A stretch of DNA of 64,000 nucleotides. It comes from Clavelina lepadiformis (lineage: Eukaryota > Chordata > Ascidiacea > Aplousobranchia > Clavelinidae). Shown here in pieces: positions 23,641 through 35,517 of the stretch; positions within the stretch are counted from its first letter, which is position 1; every line of letters begins with the position of its first letter. A model generated the notes under the pieces. The model was not told where the DNA came from and made no database searches. It saw only the letters and a program-made list of their open reading frames with translations. The stretch covers positions 19,344,001 to 19,408,000 of the forward strand of contig NC_135242.1 in the NCBI RefSeq assembly GCF_947623445.1. Reading direction: 5' to 3'. Position numbers and translations under genes: made by a program.

Positions 23641-25998
23641 TTATTCCTTGCGGAATCCGTTTTCACGATAAAACTTTGCCCTAGCCACTACGTCGTTGGA
23701 ATAGTCGTCGTTGGTCGATCCTCGGTCTAAACCTTTCAACGACCGTACATCATCGACACCGAAATTGTAAGCGGCGATTGCGCCTTGCAGCTGTTGATCA
23801 GGTGACCAATTTGGGTGCTTTGCTTTCACTGCTTTCAAGTTGTCCGCCAAAATTTTCGTACCCTGGTTGAGATGCTCAACTGAATAAGCCCCACCTTTAG
23901 TCGAATGATGTCGTTTATCAACCTGAAAAAATTAGGGCTCTTTGTGACAAAGCCAACAGCAAACGTTATCATTGTTTGAACCAGTATACAAATACCTGCA
24001 TTAGCCCAAAGCCATTTCCATGATCTCCCGTACCCGTCGAACTTAAAGCGGATCCGCCACGACTTTCCCGGCTTATGACACCTACGGAATTGAAATTAAA
24101 CTTGTAACTTGAGAAAAGAAAAGTCATTAAGTTATAACCTGTAGGCAAAGCTGGGCACGAAAGCAGCTGTTTTAGGAGGTCGCTATTTTTTAAATTAGAA
24201 GCGGAACCAAAAGTGCGCTCTTTTTTTAAGGGTTATTTTTGTAAATCCAACCAGTTGTAACCATTTTGTGCGTTCGCATCGTTGTTTGTGCATTATTATT
24301 TTCACTATTTTCACGCACAATTTTCGATCCCAAAATTGGGGACGAAAAATGAGCAATACAATACGCAGCGCTATGTGAGCATGTCAGAAATATATGATGG
24401 TGGTTCGGTATAAACGTTGTTTTTACACTGAAAACAATGTTCAATCTGACTGGTGATCGATGAGATGATATAGAGAGACTCACTCAGACACACACAGAGT
24501 TGTCATCATGGTGCCGTAATTTTCTTCACGTCGCTGTTATTTATACATCTTAAGCGATATATATTGTATGCTTAGGCCATATGATATGTAAGTGAAGAAT
24601 ATTATAAAATAACTAATGATAAGCAATCATTAGGCTACAGTAAGACACACGTTCTACATTGCAAATTTGATGTTCGCAACATGCAGTTTTCGAAATCATA
24701 TCAGTTTTCGAAAATTCGTTAGAGTGAAAATATTTCGTAATTGCTAAAAGGCGCGTGAGCGGCAAAACGAGCGTGCTCTTTGTTTTTATAGAAGTGCGAA
24801 ATCACGGGCGGCATTCTTTTTTCATTGACAAGCAAGAGTGTCTTTTTAAAAAAGCGGTTGCCCAGCCCTGTCTGTAGGTGGGCATGAAGAGCGGTTTCAC
24901 TCGAGTTTCCGACAGCAAACATTTAACAGCACCATTTCATATCGTACCTGCTACTACAGCGGGATCCATATTGTAATTTCTAGCAGCTTTTATTATGTTC
25001 GACTTGTAGTTGTTTATCCTGGACAGGTCGTTTCTTGCCATCTGACGTGACGCTCTCACACCTTAGATTATACGACACGTTTAAAAGCTGCTAAATTCTG
25101 CATTAATGGAAGTTTGTCCGATAGTAGCTTTTATTAAGTTATAACTTGTAGGTTTATGTGCTTAGCTTACCAGTGTACGACAAGCGGTCGGACCTAGCTG
25201 TGTCTGAGCTTGCTCCAGTCGGATTGAGATTTCCGATATCGCCAGAAATCTTTGGCTTTACTCTTGGCACTGAAATCTGTGAATGACGACTAGACGAGCT
25301 TGACAAGACGTTGCCGGAGTTGAACGACGAAAATCTACCGCTTGTTGGCAGCGGATTGTTCAAGATAGATGAAGAAAAACGGTTGCTTATTGGTAGCGGA
25401 TTGCTCAAAATAGATGAAGAAAAACGGTTGCTTGTTGGCAGCGGATTGCTCAAAATAGATGAAGAAAAACGGTTGCTTGTTGGCAGCGGATTTCTCAAAA
25501 TAGATGAAGAAAAACGGTTGCTTGTTGGCAGCGGATTTCTCAAAATAGATGAAGAAAAACGGTTGCTTGTTGGCAGCGGATTGCTCAAGCTGAATGAAGA
25601 AGAGCGACTTCTTGTTGAGAGAGGATTTCTGGATCCGAGAGAGGACAAGCGGCTGCTGAACGTGTTTGTTGATGAATGCCATGGAAATGAACTACGACGA
25701 CTATTTCCAAAGACTGACGTTGATGACCTGCTTGACGAAGAACTACTACTTCCACCAAATAACCACCCTGCAAAAAATGTAAATCTGATCATACGCTAAA
25801 TGCATTATAACTATGCTGTCCGGGCATTCGGCGGAGATATACAAACATAATCATTTCTATTACAATTGTAATAACAGTAAATGGGCCTAAAATTTGATCA
25901 CTAAAATTAGCAATAGATCACTTACCTTCCGCTTTCCAAACGGATGAACCCAGTAAAATGCCGAGCGCTACAGCAACTTGAGCATGAGCGTGTTTCAT
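23641..25998 (-). CDS. Goose-type lysozyme with Ser-rich repeat stalk (copy A), 383 aa
   Basis: Exons in transcription order: 25998-25926, 25767-25171, 25061-24948, 24081-23996, 23922-23641; 1152 nt. A signal peptide (MKHAHAQVAVALGILLGSSV) is followed by a serine/proline/asparagine-rich stalk of about 160 residues with seven 15-residue repeats (NPLPTSNRFSSSILS type), then a goose-type (GH23) lysozyme domain of about 185 residues. Family motifs visible: IGNLNPTGAS, ISRESRGG with the catalytic Glu, GDHGNGFGLMQVDKRHH with the two supporting Asp, AAYNFGVDDVR, and DDYSNDVVARAKFY. It should cleave the peptidoglycan MurNAc-GlcNAc bond outside the cell. Cysteines that form disulfides in bird enzymes are all replaced; the mature protein appears Cys-free. 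The stalk could be O-glycosylated (inference). Paralogue of 30184-32130 on the other strand. The stop overlaps an AATAAA. Confidence 0.93.
24146..24870. mobile_element. hAT-like MITE in intron 3 of lysozyme copy A
   Basis: Ends CAAAGCTGGGCA and TGCCCAGCCCTG are inverted repeats of hAT type. The flanks CCTGTAGG (24138-24145) and TCTGTAGG (24871-24878) form an 8-base target duplication with one mismatch. The 725-base element carries no long ORF. It is absent from the same intron of the duplicated gene at 31465-31636, so it inserted after the duplication or was lost from copy B. Confidence 0.85.
25336..25650. repeat. Coding 45-base minisatellite, seven units
   Basis: Seven head-to-tail 45-base units encode the 15-residue repeat of lysozyme copy A. 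The units at 25471-25515 and 25516-25560 are identical, and neighbours differ by one or a few bases; the outer units are more diverged. Because 45 is divisible by three, all frames stay open through the array, which creates long false ORFs on both strands. The matching part of copy B (about 30579-30760) has only about four worn units. Confidence 0.95.
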
Positions 25999-26103
25999 TC
26001 TTCTCCTTCAATAATTCTACGAATTACAAGTTTATCAAAGTGAATGCTACAGCCTTACAGGTAATGCTCGATATCGAAATGAAAACAACTGACAAAGGGC
26101 TGG

Positions 26104-26111
26104 TATATATA
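26104..26111 (-). promoter_or_regulatory. Probable TATA box of lysozyme copy A
   Basis: TATATATA on the minus strand, about 105 bases before the ATG at 25998. The same word sits at about the same distance before copy B (30074-30081) within a conserved promoter block. Confidence 0.6.
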
Positions 26112-26270
26112 GTAATGTACCACATTAATTGGTAAACCAATCTCTCTTGTTGACGCAAAACTGGGTAGCAATGCGAAAATGAATGGCGGGGAACCGAAAC
26201 TGCATAACGGGCTGAAATTTCAGTAAACAGGCGAGTGCTCCTCTGGCTGTTTGCAAAAAAACAATATTGC

Positions 26271-29200
26271 TTCGAAATCATGTGTAGGCCTAACAAGTTC
26301 ATAAAACGACACACACGTTCTACCTCACCTCACGAAAGTAGCAGAAAACCGAGATATTGTTTAACACCATTTGAACGTCAGAGCTATGCATCACATCAAA
26401 CAATTACGGCACAAAAAATTTATGCTGCAGTTTGGCTTTATAATTTATAGTTTAGTAATGCAATGGTTGCGATTGGTAAATTTTCTAAATTTATTTCTTG
26501 CAAAACAGATTTCTATGGAGTTTTAGTGTCTGAAATACCCGTGAACAACATTAATAATATGTGTAGCTGAAGCTGATACAGCACAACCATAGGTATGACG
26601 GCTTGTTTCAACTGGGGTAGGCTACATGCAGAGGTGAATCCAGGTTTGTAAGTTAAGAGCAGTAAGCTTTCCAAAAAGGCGCCGTCATGGTATTAACATT
26701 AACACAATTTTTCAACTCACTGCATAAGCCTTTTAATTTTTTTCAAAAATCGAAACATGAAAGATAAAACAACGAAACAAAATAAAACACAATGGAAAAT
26801 TTGCAGGAACTTAGAAAAATCTCAAAAGCCTAACTGAACGCAATCTTTCGAAACGTGGCTAAACTGGTTACTGGAGTACAGCTTTTTTATCTTCAAGTCT
26901 TTTCTTGTAAAACGTTTCTTATCTGGATCACTGCAATGTAACACCATCAAACGATATCTGATAGCTTATTGTAACGTCTGACAAATGACAGTGGTTGTTA
27001 CGTCACAATCTGAAACCTTGAATAGGAAAGATTTTTTTTTCAAAGTTGATGGTGGTTGAACCGTGTTAATCCTGCATAATACAATAAAATAGCAGAAATA
27101 TACTGTTCTCTAAGACTAAAATTAACTAACTTTTTACTCGACACAGGCCTTCGCAAGCATAAGCTTGCTTTATCAGGTTTGCTATGAGTTATCACAGATG
27201 CATAAGAATAAATTAATATACATGCAGCTGATCCTAGATAACTATTATAAAGTTGACAACCCGAACCGTAGCCTACTCTACACTTTTGTCAGAGTTGATA
27301 TTTAAATGCATTAGTCAACACTTGACTTACCCAACGTGACGTAAAACAACAATAAAACGAGGTAATTTAATTTACAATAGATCTTATCGCGGTCTGGGGA
27401 ATTTTTTTTGAGAAGGTGAAATTCTAAAAAGGCAGTTTACGAATTGTCGGCAATTGCCCGCTCTTCTGGCGCCCCTGATCACTGTCAGGTTAAAAATTAA
27501 CCAACAATCAATCTTGGCGTTAAAGGTGTTCATGAAAATATTTTGACCTTGCAACGACTTTATTCAGATTGTACTTCAGGATCAATTCTGATTATATTAG
27601 TGCAAGCCGTTCCAATACCGTACATTAATTATTCACATAAAACATGTAACCGACACTTGCATCTTGCAAATGCTGGTTATTTGTCACCGAAATTTCTCAT
27701 GAATATTCATTCTTTGTAGACTGATTCGGTTCTCGCAAATTCGGTTTTCGGAATATAACGCAAAATATTGTAGTAATCGCGAGCAATACTTCCTATACAA
27801 CACTTGCCTGCAAACCAGTTAAATGCATGTCTTGTGCGGAAAAAATTACAATTGCTTGCTTTAAGTTCTATCTTATTGCAAAACATTTCATCACCAATTG
27901 TATGTATAGCTCAACATCTGAAAACAAAATGCTTGAGACTATAAATCACAAAATTATTAGTCGGGTTATTGTTACTTATCCGCGAATCTCATTTTTTGGA
28001 ATGGTTTAAAATGTCTATTAGACCCGTGCGCTATCATTCTATAAGGGCAGCAGTTCGAATAAATACCATGGTACCGTTGATAACGTTTTATCTGTTGCTG
28101 GGTGTAGTAGTTTATCTTATTATAGACTGAAGTTTATGAATCATCTAACACCTATGACTTTGAATACTATATTACGTTTCTTATGATTTCGGTTTTCACA
28201 TGTCTGTTAGATTTCGGTTCCCTGTGGCTCAGAATAGATTTTCATTATAAATTCCGTGTCAACAGACATTATAATATTGCTCAATATTATCGTTTCAGTG
28301 TTATATACAGCATTAAAAACTTGGAATTTGTAAAAATATTATTGCATGTGGAAAAATGAAACCCCCTCATGATGTTTAACTTGGTGTGAAGTCTATATCG
28401 TAACTATAAAACTAAATGGTAAAAAATAATCCATGTGTGTATAACCAGCATTTTGAATGATCACTGTATTTATTTACACACGTGCGGTGTGGTTGTCATC
28501 TCTGAGTTAAACTCGTTAAATAACTTTCGTCAGACCGAATAGAACTGTTCCCATTCCATAAGAAAGATTTTGAAAGACCTTGATTCCATTTAAATGTGCA
28601 TATTGTTACAAAAAGTCAAAAAATAGAACAATTACAAGTGTCGAGTGCAAAGCATTTATATTTGTTTGGTAGCAACTGCCAAATTTAACAAAAATTTCAA
28701 AAGGTTTCAGTTGCTGATCGTCGACTGTCGAACGGAAATAATTCAGCAATACTTCTGTATTGTCAGACTAGTTCATAGTGATGAATCATCGAATAATTTG
28801 ACACGGAATGGTTGCGAGGAAACTGCTCCAAAACCGGTAAACATATTTGTTTGGTTCCATAATGCACTTGCCAAAAGTTTACGCAGCAAGAGAAAATAAT
28901 AACTTCCACTAAAGAGAAAATTGTTATTACGAATGTTTTTGTGCATCGAATACAATCGGCTTATTTCCTTTCAATGTATAGATGTATGCAATAATTAATC
29001 TTTAAAACTCGCAACAACTATAATTTATTTCAAAAAGTAAAGAGACCATTCAAAATTATTAATTATTTCTTTCGATTCATCGCTGATATCGTTATATATA
29101 CTTTCAATTACAGTTAATGGAGTTTTCTTTGCAGCCTAATTATCGAAAGGTGCCCACTGCCCATTTTGCCTCGCTTTTACTACCGTTATTAATTCGTTAA

Positions 29201-29939
29201 AATGAACTACTGCACTTAAATTTCCTCCTTTTATCAAAAATCTGGCAAAACCATGAAAAGTTATAAGTTTTTCTCATTAATCAGAAATGTTACATAACAC
29301 GCAGGTGTTTAAGCCAGGTTTTTAGCCTCTCTTTATGCGGCAAACTGTCACACCAAAGTTTCTGAGTGTTGATATATTGTCGAGATAAAACCACACGGAA
29401 AGAGCATGATATTTATCTAAATAAAAGCAGAAATCGTTAGTTAGAAAATATTATGTCACTGCGGCATATCAGATTTAATACAAGCGAACTATAAGGGTCT
29501 GACCAGAGAATCTCGCAGAGGAATATAACTACACCAATAAAGCTGTTACTTCGCCAACACTCACAACCGACCTGATCAGTTTCACAAAATGTAGGGTAAG
29601 CGAACGTGCGTAACAAAATTATTGACGTAAACAAAACGATCTGGAATTCCTATTGTAATTAATGAGTAAACAATGGAGCTAAAGGCAAAACAACTAAACT
29701 CACTAAAACATGTGCTACAGGGAGAGTTAAGTTCGTGCAATACAAAACATTACACAAAAATAAAATAAATCAGAAGCATGTAACGATAGAAAAAAAAACA
29801 CAAAACAACTAACATATATAAATTTACACATTTAACATGAAAACCGATAAGATAATTGAAATCAAGGCGCCTTAGAACAAGTAACACAAAAACATATTTG
29901 TTACAAAAATACAACATTACTCATAACCTCAAAACAATC
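26271..29939. other. Spacer between the divergent lysozyme genes
   Basis: AT-rich spacer between the two inverted arms. Apart from the exon fragment at 28091-28191 I find no supported gene; short ORFs (for example 28645-28899) show no family features and no splice partners. Confidence 0.5.
28091..28191 (+). pseudogene. Duplicated fragment of JmjC exon 10 with flanking intron
   Basis: About 100 bases match 21711-21816: the intron tail (TGTTGCT...TTATTATAG), the acceptor and the exon start encoding VYEPSNTYDFEY are recognisable, with scattered changes. Because intron sequence is included this is a DNA-level copy, not a retrocopy. The similarity stops around 28191. The fragment has small losses and gains that break the frame and no other exons nearby, so it is non-functional. 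Confidence 0.85.
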
Positions 29940-30073
29940 AGAGGGGCACTCGCCTGTTTACAGAAATTTGTCCCCTTTATGCAGTTTCGGTTTTTCTGTC
30001 CTTTATTTTCAGATTGTTATCCGATTTTGCGTCAACAAGAACGATTGGTTGGCCAATTAATCAAGTTCATTAC

Positions 30074-30081
30074 TATATATA
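30074..30081 (+). promoter_or_regulatory. Probable TATA box of lysozyme copy B
   Basis: TATATATA about 103 bases before the ATG at 30184, inside a block homologous to the copy A promoter. That block includes the conserved GTTTACAGAAATTT-like and TTGCGTCAACAAGA words upstream. Confidence 0.6.
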
Positions 30082-30183
30082 CCAGCGCTTTACCAACTTT
30101 CATCATAGTCCGACATCAACAATTACCTGTATATAGTATTGAGTTTTAAACTTGTGATTCGTAGGATTTAATCAAGGAGAAGA

Positions 30184-32130
30184 ATGAGACACACTCATGC
30201 TCACGTTGCTGTTGTGCTTGGCTTCATTTTAGTGAGTTCATCCATATGGACGACGGCAGAAGGTAAGCGATTTATTGCTATTTTTGGTGAACAAGTTTAA
30301 GCCTGTCTTATCTAATGTTATTATGATTGCATTAAATTGTTGTTCGTATATCATACCTCTGCCGAATGACTGGGCTGGTTATAGTGCTGAGCGTTTGCTT
30401 AAGGTCAGCTTTTTTGCAGGGTGGTTTTTTAGTGGAAGTAGTCGGTCTTCTTCATCTAGCAGGCCGTCAACGCGAGTTTCTGGAAATAGTCGTCGTCAAT
30501 CTTTTCCGTCGCATTCATCAAGAAACACGTTTAACAGCCGCTTGTCTGCTCTCGGATCCAGAAATCCTCTCTCAACAAGCAGCCGCTCATCTTCATTCAG
30601 CTTGAGGAATCCGCTGTCAACAAGTGATAGCATGGCCCCATCACTGAATCTGAGAAATCCGTCGTCAACAAGCAACAGTTTTTCTTCATTTACCTTGAAG
30701 CATCCGCTGCCAGGAAGCGGTAGAACATCGTTGATAAACTCCAGGGACCTTTTCTCACGATCGTCTCGTCGTCACCATTCATCGATTTCAGTGCCAAGAG
30801 TGAAGCCAAAAACATCAGGGGATATTGGAAATCTCAATCCGACTGGAGCAAGTGCAGCCACAGCGAGATCCGACGGCTTGTCGTACACTGGTAAGCTAAG
30901 CACGTATAGCCGAAACCAGGGGTGTCCAACCTTTTTGGCCAAAGGGCCACATGCGATTTACGAATGATTGCGCGGGCCACTTGAGAGTTTACTGCTAATT
31001 TCTAACCAAAACCCTCACACCAAAATTCTAATCTTAGATATACGTATTATCCTCTTTTACAATTATAACAACAATAAACATACCAAGATATAGTAAATTC
31101 AACAAAGTTTTTACTACAAGTCGACGTTTCAATGTGAAGTTTGGCACTGTTTGCCATAAATTATGTAGGCAATTCTGTTGATAAATAATATAAGTCATTT
31201 CGACAAATACCGCGCGGGCCACTCAGAACCTTTCCGCGGGCCACGGGTTGGACGCCCCTGGCCTAAGCTATAACTTAGTAGAAGCTATAGGTGTGCAAAT
31301 TTCCACGAATGCAAGATTTAGCAGCTTTTGAACGTGTCGTATAATCTAAGGTGTGAGAGCGTCACGTCAGATGGCAAGAAACGACCTGTCCAGGATAAAC
31401 AACTACAAGTCGAACATAATTAATGCTGCTAGAAATTACAATATGGATCCCGCTGTAGTAGCAGGTACGATTTGAAATGGTGCTGTTTAATGTTTTATTG
31501 GAGTGTCTACACTCGGGTTATGTGATGCTGATTTTTTGGTTCAAGTTACAAGTTTTGAATCCGTTGGTATCATAAGCCGTATATAACTTAATGACTTTTC
31601 TTTTCTCAAGTTACAAGTTTAATTTCAATTCCGTAGGTATCATAAGCCGGGAAAGTCGTGGCGGAGTCGCTCTAAGTTCGACAGGTACGGGAGATCATGG
31701 AAATGGCTTTGGGCTAATGCAGGTAGGCCTATAGGTCTATTCGCCTCCGATTAGTTTAATGGTGGTAATTAAAGGTAGCCGCCACTACTGGTTCAAACAA
31801 TGATAAAGTTTGCTGTTAGCTTTGTAACAAAGAGCCCTAAATTTTCAGGTTGATAAAAGACATCATTCGACTAAAGGTGGGCCTTATTCTGTTGATCATC
31901 TCAACCAGGGTACGAAAATTATATCGGACAATTTGAAAGCAGTGAAAGCAATGCACCCAAATTGGTCACCTGATCAACAGCTGCAAGGCGCAATCGCCGC
32001 TTACAATTTCGGTGTCGATGATGTACGGTCGTGGAAAGGTTTAGATCGAGGATCGACCCACGACGACTATTCCAACGACGTGGTGGCTAGGGCAAAGTTT
32101 TTTCGCGAAAACGGATTCCGCAAGGAATAA
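30184..32130 (+). CDS. Goose-type lysozyme with Ser-rich stalk (copy B), 343 aa
   Basis: Exons 30184-30262, 30420-30890, 31351-31464, 31637-31722, 31849-32130; 1032 nt, same phases as copy A. A signal peptide (MRHTHAHVAVVLGFILVSSS) precedes a serine-rich stalk about 45 residues shorter than in copy A, because the 15-residue array is reduced to about four degenerate units, and a GH23 goose-type lysozyme domain. Catalytic Glu in ISRESRGG and Asp residues in GDHGNGFGLMQVDKRHH are intact, and the end DDYSNDVVARAKFFRENGF fits the family. The catalytic domain is Cys-free like copy A. Differences from A in the last exon are few (for example AYSVEH versus PYSVDH), so both genes look functional. The stop overlaps an AATAAA. 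Role: probable secreted antibacterial or digestive muramidase. Confidence 0.93.
30917..31260. mobile_element. hAT-like MITE in intron 2 of lysozyme copy B
   Basis: Starts CAGGGGTGTCCAACC and ends GGTTGGACGCCCCTG, an inverted pair typical of hAT elements. The flanks GCCGAAAC (30909-30916) and GCCTAAGC (31261-31268) match at 6 of 8 positions. Internal GCGGGCCACT words occur in inverted orientation. It is absent from copy A. A remnant of the same family lies at 37616-37661. Confidence 0.85.
31540..31650 (+). repeat. Partial tandem duplication of a splice acceptor, lysozyme B intron 3
   Basis: The stretch TCAAGTTACAAGTTT...CCGT.GGTATCATAAGCCG occurs twice, at about 31540-31579 and 31605-31650. 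The second carries the real acceptor (CCGTAG) and exon 4 start; the first has TTGG in place of TAGG, so its AG is gone and it cannot compete for splicing. Confidence 0.8.
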
Positions 32131-35100
32131 AAAATGACATGTGGCATTGCTTTGCGTTTGTGATAACAACCACTTTGACTGTATGTCGTTTTTGATATTG
32201 CTTAATATGTTTTCTTGTCATTCTTTATTACACAGTCTCAAATATGTTGTAATTTTTTGAAGTTATATAACACCTTATAACACAGAAAATATATTGCTAT
32301 GACTTATGAAGGTTATTTAAGCATAGGCGTCCGCTAAGGGGCAAACGGAGCGCATTAACATTCCGAAACAACTTTAATCAGTTATTGTTCTAGTGTGATC
32401 ATTGACGACCTACGGTTATATAGTATTAGCACTTAACAATAATTCTAGTCTAAATTTTCTTCGGGAAAATTGGAAACTGACGCCCATGCATACAAATTTT
32501 GGATCTCCTTTTTTTATAGCTTACACAGTCCACCAGTCATAGGCTACAACAGACAAAACAGAGCTGAGTGAGCTCTGTCTTGGGTGCGACTGTGTCTTGT
32601 GCCCCAAAGAGAAATGCAACTATTGTGATCTACCGATTTAGTTGGCTATGTTAACAATCTACAAATCAAGCTCTAATTCTGCATAGTTTACACTACATGC
32701 AAAAGCCTTGCTACTTGCTCTCAATATTCCTATTAATTAGCGTTAGTTTGAGCGAGTTTTAAAGAAGTAGGAACTTTTTTGAAGTTTCCAAACGCTTACA
32801 AATTCAATTGACATACTTATTGATTTCACCTAATTTTGTGTCCACTTTAATACTTTGCCAGCACACACTTAAACAAAAACGAGTTGGACTTACTCAAGCG
32901 TGGCAATAACTGTTCCATGAAGAAACAAGTTTTCGTATTTTTCTTATTTTCATACTTAACAACATATATACGATCGTGGTCTTATTCCATCTGATAGTGA
33001 ATTTTATTCCAATGGTTTAGGTTTTCTTTTGTTGTGTTGTTCTTATTTCTTTTATCAAATCAATATGGTTGACTGGGCCCTCAGCGACAGAACTCAGAGT
33101 TGACCGAGATACGCTTGAGTGCGATCAAACCAAGCTTTAGAAATACAGAGAAAGCGATAACTGTGCAAGGTTGTCTAGCAGTTATATTGACGTCAATAGA
33201 AAGAAGTGCGCTACTGTAATTGTCAATAATTATGAATTAAGGATAACAATGTGGTCAGAACGCTAGTACAGTACAACAATGTTAAAAGTTAAAACGAAAA
33301 GATGAGAAAACTGCTGTCATAAAACCTTCAATTAAAACTTAACCGTGGTTTGCATAATCTAGCATGCAAAAATACATGCACGGTAAGTGACGGTTTCCTA
33401 GACAATGCTTAAACAAGGTGAAAGCAATCCCGTTGCGTTCTGTCTTTGAAATAATAGAGGTCAAGGTAAGTTGGTAAAGTACCTTTAACGCTGCCCTGTT
33501 CTACTTGTACACTTGTATACTAGAAGCGAACAATGTACACAGGTTACACAATAATTCTACAGTACGTCTTTTGTGTAGTAGTCGTTGCGGTGGAGTATTC
33601 ATTGAACCGTATAGGCCGATGTTATAGTTAGACTCTTGAAAGAGTAAACACTGGCTTGCAGTTGCACTATTAGCTTATATGCTAGGAAAGTAAGACAACT
33701 ACATGTTTTACCCCCATGCATTAAATTATTCATGGGTTGAATCTTGAATGTTTACATGACACTAAACATAAGACCTTGGGTAAAGTTTGAAGTAGTAATT
33801 TCGTACGGCAGAAATTGGACATTATAGCCTACTGCACTTATGAGTTTTGTGTTAGGGAACGGTTGGTTTGTTACTGTACATTGCATATAACCACAGCATC
33901 AGTGCGTTCTAGTGCGCAAGCAAATGCTATGAATAAACATGCTAAATGTTCTTACCACACAGTTATGTATTTCGGTGAACTACGTTAGGCTTTGTGCAAA
34001 TATCCGTAGTGGCTAACACTTTTTTGCACTGTGTGCGTTTACTGCATCATATAATTGCAGGATTTGGTATTAGTAACATTAAAGAGTAATATAATTGTAC
34101 TGGAAAAAGCCCTATACGTAGTGACGGTCAATTTTAGTTTAGCCCGACGGGAGGTGTTCAGTAGAATAAATTTACTTTGGTGGCTTTACAGTTTACGAGC
34201 TTTATGTGATAGCTAGCAGATTAATAGAACGAACTAGCATGTGCAGCGGCAGTATATTTGCTAATGCCAACTAACTTTTGGAGCCAACCAGGATAAAGGT
34301 TTAGATTTATATGTTTGGCAAGGCAGTCATTCTTTTAATCTGTCGTGGAAGCGCCTGACACATTGTAGATTGTATTATTTTTAAAACTACTGTATCTATA
34401 TTTACTTGATTAAAAGGTGCGTTGCTAAAAATAATCGTACTAAAAGGTCACTCTAAGCTATACTTAGTATATACAGTATATATATATAAATAACTATATT
34501 ATAGGCCTACATATGCCTATACATAGTATCACTTGGACGCGGGAAAACGAAAAACGCGACCCGAGGAAGTGAGCGTAGCTACCCTAAGTTCGATTACGTA
34601 ACTACTCATTTGCAAGATTAACGGCATGCAAAGTAATTTTAGTGAATACAGAACTGGTCAAAAAAGGTTATTATGGCAAAATAGAAGCTTCTATTTTAGT
34701 AAATACCGTAGCTACTACATGGCAGGTAGTTTGAATAAATACTTTTATATACAGTTCAATTACAACGTTGCTCGTTAATCTATTTTTGCTTATTTCGGAA
34801 ATCTAATCGGCAGTATGTCATTATGGTTAGCATATTAATTTTCGTTCTTTTGTATTCAATGACAAAAAGTAAACGATGCGATAATAAACTAAGATTGCCC
34901 AATGCGCAAATACAATAGAACCGTGTTCTAAAAATAGAATAGAGCTGATAACTCCTAAAGCTCGGTAGTTTTTGGAACGTCAATGGACACCGGACTGTTT
35001 GAGCATGAAAGCGGTTTTTTCTATGTACAAATCGGACTGCTAAATTTGTAAAATGCGCGCTTAGATTCTTGTGCCATACGGGAAAAGTGCTTGCATAAGG

Positions 35101-35517
35101 AACTAGCAGTCTAGTTTAGAGTGCAATGTACAATGAAACAGATATACGAGCCACGCTGATTTGTTTGCGAGTCTTCAAAACTGAGACATTTGTATGTGAA
35201 TGTTTCATGCAATTACTCGTCTAAGCTGTCAGCAAATGGCACGATTATTACTTTGTTTGACTATTCAGGGGTAACTCGCCATTTGGTAAATGTTCCACTC
35301 GTTTGCGTTAAATATACAAGAAATCTCCTTCAAACATCGAGGTCTTGAGCTCGGATATCGTTAACTCTTCTGTTAGAGATGGTGGTAAAGGTTTGCTTGG
35401 TTTGTTTCTAACTTTAACAAAACGAGGTCGCAACTTTATATCCTTAACAGAATAATATCATCCACGAAATAAGCTCAAAACGGCGTGAACGGCAGCCAAG
35501 CAGCTATTGTCGTATTA
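32131..35517. other. Gene-poor stretch, nothing recognised
   Basis: After about 85 bases of lysozyme 3' flank shared with the other copy, this 3.3-kb stretch is AT-rich without exon-like structure. A short TA-rich run lies at about 34465-34490. ORFs such as 34780-34983 lack any family feature. Confidence 0.5.

Larger units (their letters stand above)
23556..32215. repeat. Inverted (head-to-head) duplication carrying two lysozyme genes
   Basis: The left arm, about 23556-26270, and right arm, about 29940-32215, are inverted copies. Homology covers the 3' flank (ATGACATGTGGCATTGCTTT on both), all five exons, most intron edges and some 200-250 bases of promoter including a TATATATA box. The roughly 3.7-kb spacer is not obviously duplicated. 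Exons 3 and 4 are nearly identical between arms, while exon 2 and the promoters have diverged more. Confidence 0.85.

Noticed and set aside
25336-25650. Regular repeats considered as a CRISPR array
   Set aside because: The units are contiguous without spacers, in frame in a eukaryotic exon; it is a minisatellite.
25311-25799. 162-codon plus-strand ORF with repeated RLLVGSGLLKIDEEK
   Set aside because: It is the antisense shadow of the lysozyme minisatellite. A 45-base unit keeps every frame open, and the minus strand has signal peptide, splice sites and the lysozyme domain.
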